The notes under the pieces are model-generated. The model saw only the letters and a program-made list of their open reading frames with translations, was not told where the DNA came from and did no database searches. Of a DNA stretch of 5,173 nucleotides, positions 1 to 5,173 are shown one piece after another. Source of the stretch: Candidatus Krumholzibacteriia bacterium (lineage in GTDB: Bacteria > Krumholzibacteriota > Krumholzibacteriia > Krumholzibacteriales > Krumholzibacteriaceae). The DNA lies in contig JAPLKY010000158.1 of NCBI GenBank assembly GCA_026387805.1, positions 1-5,173 of the forward strand, given 5' to 3'. The stretch's first letter is position 1. Each line of letters starts with the position of its first letter. The position numbers and the translations under genes are program-made.

Positions 1-8
1 AAGGCGAT

Positions 9-1403
9 ATGAAAAGGATACTCTTTCTCGCGATCGCGGCGGTCCTCGCGCTCCTGCCTGCGCTCGCCCTTGCGGAAACGGGCGCGGTGAAACTCCCGCC
101 GTACAAGGAATACGCGCTCAAGAACGGACTCAAGGTCTTCATCATGGAATCGCGCGAAGTGCCGCTCGTGACGATTCAGCTCCTCATCCCGGCGGGCTCC
201 GCGATGGACGCCCCCGGTCAGGATGGAGTCGCCAACCTCACGGGGCGGCTCCTCAACAAGGGTGCTGCGGGCCTTACGGCAGATCAGATCGCCGAATCGA
301 TCGAGGAGATCGGAGGCGTCGTCAACGTCAACACGGGGCGCGACTATGCGACGGTGGACGGCGACTTCCTCGCGAAGGACCTGGCCCGCGGCCTCGACAT
401 TATGGGGAAGATCGTCCTTGCCCCCGATTTCCCGAAAGAGGATTTCGAGCGCGAGAAGGGGCTCGTCCTCGCGGAGATTCAGGGAGTGAAGGAGCAGCCC
501 TCCCAGGTCGCGTCGCGCGAGTTCATACGCGTGCTCGCCGGCCTGCATCCGTACGCGCACCCGGTGGACGGGACCGAGCTCGCGGTCGGCGCTCTGACGC
601 GGGAGAACGCGATGTCGTTCCACAAGCAGCGCTACGTTCCGGCGGGAGCGATCCTCGCGATCGTCGGAGACATCGACGCGGGCAAGGCGTTCGAGCTCGT
701 CAAGACGAAGTTCGGAGGCTGGAAGGGGGAGGCGTCGAAGGCCGCGGCGATCCCCGCGCTCGCGCCGAAGAAAATTCCGGGCCGCACGCTCTTCATCGTG
801 AACAAGCCGGATGCGACGCAGTCGCAGATCCGGATCGGAAATATCTCGGTCGCGCGGAATACGCCCGACTACTTCCCGCTTCTCGTCACGAACTCGGTTC
901 TCGGCGGCGGCTTCACGTCTCGCCTCATGGACGAGATACGCGTCAACCGCGGGCTTTCGTACGGCGCGCGGAGCGGCTTCAATCACCTGAAGGCGGGCGG
1001 CATCTTCGGCGTCTATACCTATACGAAGAACAAGAGCCTGCGCGAAACGGTCGATGTCGCGCTCGAGCAGCTCGGAAAGATCCGTGACCAGAAGATATCC
1101 GATACCGAGCTCACCAAAACGAAGAAGTACATCACCGGGCTCTTCCCGTTCGACATCGAGCGTAACGGCGATCTCGCCGGGTGGATAACGGATCTCACGT
1201 TCCACGGCATTCCGCTCGACTTCGTCGAGAACTACTGCGGGAACGTCGATCGGGTAACCCCCGACGACGCCCAGCGCGTGGCGCGCGAGCAGATGTGGGT
1301 GGACGACAACTTGATACTGCTGCTCACGAAATACGAGGAGACGAAGGATCAGCTCGACGGGCTCGGGAAGCTCGAGATGATCGGCATCGATGACGTGAAG
1401 TAG
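9..1403 (+). CDS. Exported M16-family (pitrilysin/MPP-like) protein, probable non-catalytic subunit
   Basis: The 464-residue product begins with a signal peptide (hydrophobic residues 4-21, likely cleaved after A-L-A at 20-22), so it should act in the periplasm. The body has the two-lobe M16 layout. The N-terminal lobe runs from about 34 to 225. The C-terminal lobe carries the glycine-rich loop L-G-G-G-F-T-S-R-L (298-306) and the conserved R311...G-L-S-Y318 pair. The zinc motif HxxEH is replaced by N76-L-T-G-R80, although the distal glutamate (E156, 76 residues later) remains, so zinc hydrolysis by this chain alone is unlikely. In the family, such chains pair with an HxxEH-bearing partner, usually the adjacent gene. 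That gene would lie upstream of base 1. The ATG is preceded by AAGG four bases away, at the very edge of the window. Length fits bacterial M16B subunits. The family call is firm; the substrate is unknown. Confidence 0.93.
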   Translation: MKRILFLAIAAVLALLPALALAETGAVKLPPYKEYALKNGLKVFIMESREVPLVTIQLLIPAGSAMDAPGQDGVANLTGRLLNKGAAGLTADQIAESIEEIGGVVNVNTGRDYATVDGDFLAKDLARGLDIMGKIVLAPDFPKEDFEREKGLVLAEIQGVKEQPSQVASREFIRVLAGLHPYAHPVDGTELAVGALTRENAMSFHKQRYVPAGAILAIVGDIDAGKAFELVKTKFGGWKGEASKAAAIPALAPKKIPGRTLFIVNKPDATQSQIRIGNISVARNTPDYFPLLVTNSVLGGGFTSRLMDEIRVNRGLSYGARSGFNHLKAGGIFGVYTYTKNKSLRETVDVALEQLGKIRDQKISDTELTKTKKYITGLFPFDIERNGDLAGWITDLTFHGIPLDFVENYCGNVDRVTPDDAQRVAREQMWVDDNLILLLTKYEETKDQLDGLGKLEMIGIDDVK

Positions 1404-1431
1404 CGGCGGTGTTCGAGCGCCGTGCATATTC

Positions 1432-1468
1432 GAGCCGGGGTGGATGAACGATCCGCCCCGGCTTTCTT
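1432..1468 (+). terminator. Rho-independent terminator after the M16 gene
   Basis: The arm AGCCGGGG (1433-1440) pairs perfectly with CCCCGGCT (1456-1463). The stem continues inward through T1441-G1455 (wobble), G1442-C1454, G1443-C1453, A1444-T1452 and T1445-A1451, leaving a five-base GAACG loop. That gives a 13-bp stem followed directly by TTCTT. It starts 29 bases after the M16 stop codon. It has the T-tract on the plus-strand side only, so it terminates rightward transcription. Confidence 0.88.
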
Positions 1469-1493
1469 GCGCCCGGCCGTGCCTGCTCGATAC

Positions 1494-1580
1494 GCGGGTC
1501 CTGCCGCTGATTGCACCCCACCCGTGCTCGCGAGCAAGGCTCGCTGCGCAGCGGGCGGGGGCCCCATCAGCGTCACCCGC
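1494..1580. repeat. Nested inverted-repeat block in the intergenic spacer
   Basis: The outer arms are GCGGGT(6 nt)GCTGAT at 1494-1511 and ATCAGC(3 nt)ACCCGC at 1566-1580, which are complementary with an internal length difference. Inside lie the 12-bp perfect palindrome TGCTCGCGAGCA (1525-1536), an overlapping CGAGC-AAG-GCTCG hairpin (1531-1543) and the palindrome GCTGCGCAGC (1543-1552). Together they could fold into one branched structure. It has no coding signal. It may be a REP-like extragenic element, a transcript-folding or protein-binding site, or chance in GC-rich DNA. Only one copy is visible here. Confidence 0.45.
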
Positions 1581-1603
1581 TATTCGGGGCGCTACCCGCG
1601 CAC

Positions 1604-1632
1604 TTGAAGAACACGCCGGATGAGAGTATAAT
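1604..1632 (+). promoter_or_regulatory. Sigma70-type promoter for the secreted-protein gene
   Basis: A -35 element TTGAAG (1604-1609) and a perfect -10 element TATAAT (1627-1632) are separated by exactly 17 bases. Transcription would start near 1639, giving a 5' leader of about 44 nt ahead of the ATG at 1683. The preceding terminator makes this the likely sole promoter of the downstream gene, which implies housekeeping-type, possibly strong, expression. Confidence 0.82.
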
Positions 1633-1668
1633 TACCGCAGCGGACATCCGAGGAATCACGAAAAACAC

Positions 1669-1677
1669 GGGAGGGGG
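1669..1677 (+). promoter_or_regulatory. Ribosome binding site fixing the start at 1683
   Basis: The purine run GGGAGGGGG contains GGAGG at 1670-1674, eight bases ahead of the ATG. It is the only strong Shine-Dalgarno in the leader and supports 1683 over the shorter ORFs in other frames that begin upstream. Confidence 0.75.
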
Positions 1678-1682
1678 ATTCC

Positions 1683-2234
1683 ATGAAGATACTGCTCGTC
1701 GCATGCGCGTTTCTGATCGTCGCCTCAGCCGGCGCCGATTGCCTGGCGTCGAAGCCCTACGTCGGGCTCTATGCGGATCCGGGGCACTCGGTTTTGTCAG
1801 TCAACTATACCGGCACATACACGCATTTCGAGATGTGGCTTTGGTGGCTGCCGTCCGAGAATGGCATGCAGGCGGTTGAATTCGGAATGACGTATCCATC
1901 GAACGTGATTCAGTCCACGGTTACCATCAATCCCCTTGGGTATGGAATAGGATGCAACTGGTCGTATGATTATAAGTGCCTGGCTTTCGGCGAGGGTTCA
2001 TGTCAGATGGACTGGGTCTGGACTCACCACCAGTTGTGCTTTCTCACGGATGCCCTGCCGAGCGTCATCGAGATCGGTCCCCCCCCTGGCCTGAGTGCAA
2101 TCGGAGCCGCCAACTGCCTGCCCGGCTATCCGGTCGAGCCGGTCACCGTTCTCAACAAGCTCGGCCTGAACCAGGACGGCGTCATCGCGGTCGAGCCCGA
2201 GTCCTGGGGGGCGATCAAAAACCTATACCGGTAG
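1683..2234 (+). CDS. Small secreted protein of unknown function
   Basis: The 183-residue product has a signal peptide (K2, hydrophobic 3-17, likely cleaved around A-S-A-G-A at 14-18). C20 is preceded by aspartate, so it does not make a convincing lipobox. The mature part is rich in aromatic residues (F49-E-M-W-L-W-W55, W93, W111, W113) and has five further cysteines (C91, C99, C107, C119, C144), which could form disulphides in the periplasm or outside the cell. The segment Y71-P-S-N-V-I-Q-S-T-V80 is reminiscent of beta-sandwich proteins. The C-terminus ends S-W-G-A-I-K-N-L-Y-R (174-183), a tail I associate from memory with FCB-group candidate phyla. No catalytic motif is recognisable. It stands alone, with its own promoter and an isolating terminator upstream. 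The gene itself is secure; the function is unknown. Confidence 0.87.
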   Translation: MKILLVACAFLIVASAGADCLASKPYVGLYADPGHSVLSVNYTGTYTHFEMWLWWLPSENGMQAVEFGMTYPSNVIQSTVTINPLGYGIGCNWSYDYKCLAFGEGSCQMDWVWTHHQLCFLTDALPSVIEIGPPPGLSAIGAANCLPGYPVEPVTVLNKLGLNQDGVIAVEPESWGAIKNLYR

Positions 2235-2255
2235 AGTGCCTCGGGCGAGATCTGT

Positions 2256-3140
2256 TCAACGGCTCGTTTCCGCGGGATGGATCAGGCGGATCTCCTCGGA
2301 GACACCTTCCGCGAAGGATCTCGGCGCGTACCCGAAATCTCTCGCGGCCTCCGAGTAGTCGTACCGCTTGTCCTCGCGAAGCCGTTCGATCTGTTCCCGG
2401 TGAATGAAGGGACGGGGGAGGAGCTTTTCCTGGAGCCCGGCGGCCGCTTCGGCGAGAGCGAGCGGAAACGGCACGATGAGAACCCTCTTCTTGAGAATCC
2501 CCGCTATGATTTCGACGATTTCCCGAAGCGAATGCGCGCTGCCGCCGGGGACGTTGTAGCTCTTTCCCGCGCTCGCCGGTGTCTTGAGCGCCGCGAGTAT
2601 GCATGCGGCAAGATCGTCGACGTGCACGGGCTGAAAGATCGATTTCCCTCCGCCGGGGAGCGGCACGATTCTGTATTTCATGATAAGACGGATGAACTTT
2701 GAGATGTTCCGGTCTTCGGAATTTCCGTAGATCATGGTGGGTCTAAGAATCGTGTACGGAACGCCCGACCGTTCGATCGCGCGCTCGGCGGCCTCGATCT
2801 CCGGAGCCCTCTCCCATGTCTTCGAAAAAACCCGGGTCGAGCTCGCGGCGACGAGCCGTTTCATCCCGCGGCAGCCCTCGAGCACGGCTCCCGCGTGAAA
2901 TATCGACGAAAGGTGAATGACGACGGGCTCTCCCCGATAGACCTTGCCGAGGCTCGCGGCGCTGGAGGCGTCTCCCCCCGCGATCTTGACGCCGAAGGGA
3001 AGCAGCCGCTCGCCGCGCCCGCCGGGACGGCAGAGACCCGTGATGCGGACGCCGCGGAACGCCTCGTCCGCCGCGATGAGCCGGAGCAGGGCCTGGCCGG
3101 TGTTCCCCGTGCCTCCCGTGATAAAAATTCCATCCGGCAT
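2256..3140 (-). CDS. Atypical SDR-family NAD(P)-binding protein (epimerase/dehydratase-like)
   Basis: The 294-residue product has a Rossmann nucleotide-binding motif T-G-G-T-G-N-T-G at 8-15. Family blocks follow: H77-L-S-S (end of beta 4), V97-A-A-S-S-T (beta 5), Y129-T-I-L-R-P-T-M-I-Y-G139 and F169-Q-P-V-H-V-D-D-L177. The catalytic Y-x-x-x-K pair is absent; alignment by eye puts R111 and I115 there. This places it among atypical SDRs (NDUFA9/NmrA-like) that bind a dinucleotide without necessarily catalysing redox chemistry. An in-frame TTG at 3146 would add two residues. The ATG at 3140 is preferred because GGCGGA (3152-3147) lies six bases from it and abuts the TTG. The stop codon of the SGNH gene is only two bases ahead of this ATG, so the two are probably translationally coupled. 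The substrate is unknown; a role in envelope lipid or glycan modification is a guess from its neighbour. Confidence 0.9.
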   Translation of the reverse strand: MPDGIFITGGTGNTGQALLRLIAADEAFRGVRITGLCRPGGRGERLLPFGVKIAGGDASSAASLGKVYRGEPVVIHLSSIFHAGAVLEGCRGMKRLVAASSTRVFSKTWERAPEIEAAERAIERSGVPYTILRPTMIYGNSEDRNISKFIRLIMKYRIVPLPGGGKSIFQPVHVDDLAACILAALKTPASAGKSYNVPGGSAHSLREIVEIIAGILKKRVLIVPFPLALAEAAAGLQEKLLPRPFIHREQIERLREDKRYDYSEAARDFGYAPRSFAEGVSEEIRLIHPAETSR

Positions 3141-3142
3141 AA

Positions 3143-4204
3143 TCAATCCGCCGCGATGCAGTTCTTGAGGAGAAAATCGTGCAGGGCGCGCGCGGCGATC
3201 TCATGTCCGGCCGCGTTCCAGTGCCCCTCGATGCGGTAGTACGCCCTGACGCCGTTTCGCCGGGCCGCCTCGAACGGAGGATCGAGATCGAGGACCGGGA
3301 TCCCGCGCAGCTCGCAGTACGCGATCATGTCGGCGGTCCATTGGCCGACCTCGCCCGTGCGCGGGGGCGGCATGAACATGACGACGAACCTGCTCCCGCG
3401 TTCGGCGCATGAGCGCTGGAATGCATCCAGGAGAGCGCGAGTCAGCAGGTTGTGCTGCGTCACCACGTTTTCGGGTCTCGCGGATTGCGATACCTTGCGG
3501 TTGAGCTCGTGATAGTTCATCGCGGCCACCCGGTATCGCACGAGATTGAGCAGATGCGAGCGCGACGAGAGGAACCGGTATCCGGGGACGAAACGCGTGA
3601 ATCGCTGGATTCCGCGCGCCCTCGTGCGAACCGCTTCGTGCCTGACGAGGGTGTCGCTCTCGATCGTGTACAACCCGGAGGCGATATTGTCGAAGAAATC
3701 GTTCGCGGGACAAAAGCATACGACAACGATGTCCGGGGAGTATTTGGAGCCCTCGGTCTCATAGAGCGCGAGCTGATGCGCGGTCCCGGTGCTCCCGATC
3801 CCCGCGTTGAGCACTTCCCATCGAGAGCCGGTCGAATCGCTCTCGCTGAGGGATCGTTCGAGAAGCTTGGCGAACGTCTCGTCGGCCCGGACGCCGTAAC
3901 CGAACGTGAATGAATCGCCGAGGCAGAGGATCCGCCGCGTTCCCGGCGGCTTTTCGTAGGGAAAATCCCTGTCGCGCAGCCCTTTCGAATTGACGGCGAT
4001 GTTGATGGAATACTCGGAGCACGAGAGCTTGCCTTTCAATCCGGGTATGAGCCTCGTGCCCGCGTTCCGGTCCCATTCGTTGACGCAGATGCCCATGTTG
4101 CGCTGGGGGCTGACGATCCGGACGGCGATCTCGAGGATGACGAGGGCCGAGCAGATGATCAATGCGGCGGCGAGGAGTCGGAATATCGCTGTCTTCACAT
4201 GCAT
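3143..4204 (-). CDS. Membrane-anchored SGNH/GDSL hydrolase-like protein
   Basis: The 353-residue product has an N-terminal membrane anchor (about residues 9-30) with K4 and R9 before it, so the domain should face the periplasm. SGNH blocks are in order: block I L-G-D-S98-F-T-F-G-Y-G (nucleophile S98), block II N133-A-G-I-G-S-T-G, block III A-N168-D, and block V E326-G-H328-W-N-A-A-G-H. The usual acid in block V is aspartate two residues before the histidine; here it is glutamate (codon GAG). Known relatives are esterases and O-acetyl transferases or esterases acting on lipids, polysaccharides or peptidoglycan. The length beyond a minimal SGNH domain reflects the anchor, a preceding 60-residue segment and an inserted region at about 175-250. 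It lies 32 nt downstream of the OsmC gene and overlaps or nearly abuts the SDR gene, which suggests an operon. A weak GGTGAG site precedes the ATG. The substrate cannot be told from the sequence. Confidence 0.9.
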   Translation of the reverse strand: MHVKTAIFRLLAAALIICSALVILEIAVRIVSPQRNMGICVNEWDRNAGTRLIPGLKGKLSCSEYSINIAVNSKGLRDRDFPYEKPPGTRRILCLGDSFTFGYGVRADETFAKLLERSLSESDSTGSRWEVLNAGIGSTGTAHQLALYETEGSKYSPDIVVVCFCPANDFFDNIASGLYTIESDTLVRHEAVRTRARGIQRFTRFVPGYRFLSSRSHLLNLVRYRVAAMNYHELNRKVSQSARPENVVTQHNLLTRALLDAFQRSCAERGSRFVVMFMPPPRTGEVGQWTADMIAYCELRGIPVLDLDPPFEAARRNGVRAYYRIEGHWNAAGHEIAARALHDFLLKNCIAAD

Positions 4205-4236
4205 GGCGTCTCACCGCGTGAACGCGAAACCGTCTT

Positions 4237-4641
4237 TCAGAGCGCCTTCACCGTCTCGATCGTGAATGCCGGAGGATTCAGGATGTGCTTTCTCACCGTG
4301 CAGAGATCGACCGCGCGGATGAGGGAATCCTTGTACTTGTCGGGGAAATCCTTCGGGAGCTCGATCCGCAGCGCGACGGCGGTGACGAGGTGCGTTTCCG
4401 GATCGCGCTTCATCGTCTGAACGACGCGCACGTTTTCGAGGGATATTCCGCGGTTCCTGCAAAAATCGAGCACGTAGACTCCGCTGCACGTTCCGATCGA
4501 GGCGAGAAACAGATCGAACGGCGAGGGCGCCGTACCTTCTCCGCCGTTGGTCGGCGGCTGATCGGTCTTGATCGTGAACCCCTTGAACGACGCGTCGACC
4601 TTCTTGTTTCCGGGAAACGTAACGGTGAGCTCCGAATCCAT
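4237..4641 (-). CDS. OsmC-family peroxidase-like protein
   Basis: The 134-residue cytoplasmic protein carries the OsmC/Ohr signature. There is a G-G-E35-G-T-A-P-S-P-F-D-L core. The first redox cysteine lies in S-I-G-T-C52-S-G. The second lies in A-V-D-L-C114-T-V-R-K-H and is followed by an N-P-P-A-F-T-I-E ending. Family members reduce organic or other hydroperoxides with this cysteine pair, using the conserved glutamate region, and act as dimers. C61 is an additional cysteine. The reading frame stays open upstream to 4746, but that extension runs through the tRNA. The ATG at 4641 is the right start because GGAGG (4651-4647) sits five bases before it, and the resulting length is typical. It follows the tRNA by 28 nt with no separate promoter visible, so it may be transcribed from the tRNA promoter. 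The exact peroxide substrate is uncertain. Confidence 0.94.
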   Translation of the reverse strand: MDSELTVTFPGNKKVDASFKGFTIKTDQPPTNGGEGTAPSPFDLFLASIGTCSGVYVLDFCRNRGISLENVRVVQTMKRDPETHLVTAVALRIELPKDFPDKYKDSLIRAVDLCTVRKHILNPPAFTIETVKAL

Positions 4642-4644
4642 GTG

Positions 4645-4652
4645 CTCCTCCC
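4645..4652 (-). promoter_or_regulatory. Ribosome binding site of the OsmC-family gene
   Basis: GGGAGGAG on the minus strand, with GGAGG five bases from the ATG at 4641. It decides the start and rules out the longer in-frame ORF that would overlap the tRNA. Confidence 0.8.
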
Positions 4653-4669
4653 GCGCTGGAAGAAGAAAA

Positions 4670-4752
4670 TGCCTGAGGGGGGATTTGAACCCCCACGGGG
4701 AATCCCCACTGCGCCCTGAACGCAGCGCGTCTACCAGTTCCACCACTCAGGC
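4670..4752 (-). tRNA. tRNA-Leu, anticodon CAG
   Basis: This 83-nt class II tRNA folds completely. The acceptor stem pairs GCCTGAG (4752-4746) with CTCAGGC (4677-4671), and A4670 is the discriminator. The D arm contains the leucine-type stretch GGTAGACGC. The anticodon stem is CTGCG/CGCAG with loop TTCAGGG, giving anticodon CAG (4718-4716), which reads CUG. The long variable arm has a GGGG/CCCC stem, and the T arm is GGGGG-TTCAAAT-CCCCC. CCA is not encoded and must be added after transcription. The sequence right after the 3' end is TTTTCTTCTT, which could cause partial termination before the OsmC gene. Confidence 0.97.
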
Positions 4753-4781
4753 ACACAGGCGGTTTCTGTACGTAACGCCCA

Positions 4782-4810
4782 AGAATAATTGAAAATGGGG
4801 GGCATGTCAA
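4782..4810 (-). promoter_or_regulatory. Sigma70-type promoter of tRNA-Leu (and possibly the operon behind it)
   Basis: On the minus strand a perfect -35 TTGACA (4810-4805) is followed, after 17 bases, by TATTCT (4787-4782), which matches four of six -10 consensus bases. The start point would be near 4775, about 23 nt ahead of the mature tRNA end. No other equally good promoter is apparent before the OsmC, SGNH and SDR genes. Confidence 0.72.
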
Positions 4811-4812
4811 GG

Positions 4813-4846
4813 TCGGGAACCGGCGGGAACCGGCGGGAACCGGCGG
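4813..4846. repeat. 10-bp direct tandem repeat, about 3.4 copies
   Basis: The unit CGGCGGGAAC occurs perfectly at 4821-4830 and 4831-4840. It is flanked by a partial TCGGGAAC (4813-4820) and a partial CGGCGG (4841-4846). The array begins two bases beyond the -35 element of the tRNA promoter and lies in the divergent spacer shared with the lipoprotein gene. It could be a regulator or upstream-element site, or a replication-slippage product. A period near 10 bp would put each copy on the same DNA face. Confidence 0.8.
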
Positions 4847-4854
4847 CTTTGATC

Positions 4855-4884
4855 TTGCGCGCTGCCGGCGTTTTGTACTACGAT
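4855..4884 (+). promoter_or_regulatory. Weak candidate promoter for the lipoprotein gene
   Basis: TTGCGC (4855-4860) and TACGAT (4879-4884) are 18 bases apart. Each is only a partial match to sigma70 consensus, so this is tentative. It would give a leader of about 30 nt. Confidence 0.3.
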
Positions 4885-4905
4885 CCGCGGCGTACGGTTT
4901 CAGAG

Positions 4906-4912
4906 AAGGAGG
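4906..4912 (+). promoter_or_regulatory. Ribosome binding site of the lipoprotein gene
   Basis: A consensus AAGGAGG lies seven bases ahead of the ATG at 4920, so it fixes that start. Confidence 0.8.
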
Positions 4913-4919
4913 ATCCGTC

Positions 4920-5173
4920 ATGAAGAAGCTCTCGATCCCGGTACTGTGTCTCTTGTTCCTCGCGGCGTGCGGCGGCCCGGCCACGAGGGAGATCGACATC
5001 GGCACGGATACGGCCGAAGACGCCGATTTCTCGAGCGCGGACCTCGCGCGCATCACCGACGACATGATGAATTCGCTTCAGGCGAACGGCTTCTTCCAGC
5101 AGTACAAGGCCGAGAACGCCGGCCAGAAGCCGGTCATGCTTCTTGCGAAGGAGCTCAAGAACGACACCGACGC
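4920..5173 (+). CDS. LpoB-like lipoprotein (penicillin-binding protein activator family), 3'-truncated by window end
   Basis: Only 84 codons plus two bases are visible, and the frame is open at the end. The product starts with a lipoprotein signal: K2-K3, a hydrophobic stretch and lipobox L14-A-A-C17. G-G-P follows, which is compatible with an outer-membrane lipoprotein because there is no aspartate at +2. The mature part reads as LpoB family: acidic D34-A-D-F-S-S-A-D41-L, then a helix with I45-T-D-D-M-M-N-S-L53, and after a loop K70-P-V-M-L-L-A75 with K80-N-D-T in place of the usual strand and N-[KR]-T block. LpoB proteins reach from the outer membrane to stimulate the peptidoglycan synthase PBP1b. 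More distant relatives of the same fold have unknown roles. The rest of the gene lies to the right. The lipoprotein call is firm; the LpoB family call is moderately sure. Confidence 0.82.
   Translation, partial: MKKLSIPVLCLLFLAACGGPATREIDIGTDTAEDADFSSADLARITDDMMNSLQANGFFQQYKAENAGQKPVMLLAKELKNDTD

Noticed and set aside
1525..1552. CRISPR repeat or attachment-site reading of the palindromes
   Set aside because: There are no regularly spaced direct repeats or spacers, and no integrase or duplicated tRNA end is nearby.
1720..1742. Lipoprotein reading of the 183-residue protein with C20 as lipidated residue
   Set aside because: Aspartate directly before the cysteine and the lack of a proper lipobox make ordinary signal-peptidase cleavage more likely.
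1511..1879. Plus-strand ORF of 122 codons across the intergenic spacer
   Set aside because: It runs through the repeat block and the promoter, lacks a ribosome binding site, and overlaps the secreted-protein gene in another frame.
2215..2256. Possible terminator between the convergent genes (TACCGGTA palindrome with nearby T5 on the minus strand)
   Set aside because: The 8-bp palindrome has no room for a loop and does not directly precede the T-run, and the CTCG/CGAG alternative is only four pairs with no T-tract.
2277..2702. Plus-strand ORF opposite the SDR gene
   Set aside because: It is the antisense shadow of a gene with clear family motifs, and its arginine- and glutamate-rich composition is typical of GC-rich shadow frames.
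3141..3146. TTG start for the SDR gene
   Set aside because: The Shine-Dalgarno-like GGCGGA abuts it with no spacing, whereas the ATG six bases on is well spaced and a standard start.
4642..4746. 35-codon N-terminal extension of the OsmC frame
   Set aside because: It runs through the tRNA-Leu gene, is not like OsmC proteins, and a strong Shine-Dalgarno supports the start at 4641.

Overview
This is a GC-rich bacterial segment with six protein genes, two of them reaching or nearly reaching the window edges, and one tRNA. Three exported or membrane-linked proteins point to a Gram-negative-type envelope: a periplasmic M16 protease-like subunit, a small secreted protein and an LpoB-like lipoprotein. 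The secreted protein's composition and its C-terminal tail (W-G-A-I-K-N-L-Y-R) resemble, from memory, proteins of uncultured FCB-group lineages such as Candidatus Eisenbacteria or Krumholzibacteriota. That placement is an inference and rests on weak evidence.

Left part, plus strand: at 9-1403 lies an exported M16-family protein whose HxxEH zinc motif is degenerate but whose R/Y pair is kept. It is probably the non-catalytic half of a two-subunit protease, with the active half expected just upstream, outside the window. A strong intrinsic terminator (1432-1468) closes that unit. A spacer with nested inverted repeats (1494-1580) follows, then a near-consensus sigma70-type promoter (1604-1632) and a good ribosome binding site. 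These drive a free-standing gene for a cysteine-containing secreted protein of unknown function (1683-2234).

Middle and right part, minus strand: read from right to left there is a promoter (TTGACA-17-TATTCT), tRNA-Leu(CAG), an OsmC-family peroxidase-like gene, a membrane-anchored SGNH/GDSL hydrolase-like gene and an atypical SDR-family gene. No clear terminator separates the tRNA from the OsmC gene. The intergenic gaps are 28, 32 and 2 nt, so one tRNA-led transcript is plausible. The operon converges on the secreted-protein gene with only 21 nt between stop codons.

Far right, plus strand: a divergent intergenic region with a 10-bp tandem repeat next to the tRNA promoter separates the tRNA from a lipoprotein gene that runs off the window. 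The visible part resembles the LpoB (penicillin-binding protein activator) family.

I see no CRISPR array, insertion sequence, prophage or evident defence system. The SGNH/SDR pair and the secreted protein are the least explained parts, but nothing here demonstrates a new system.
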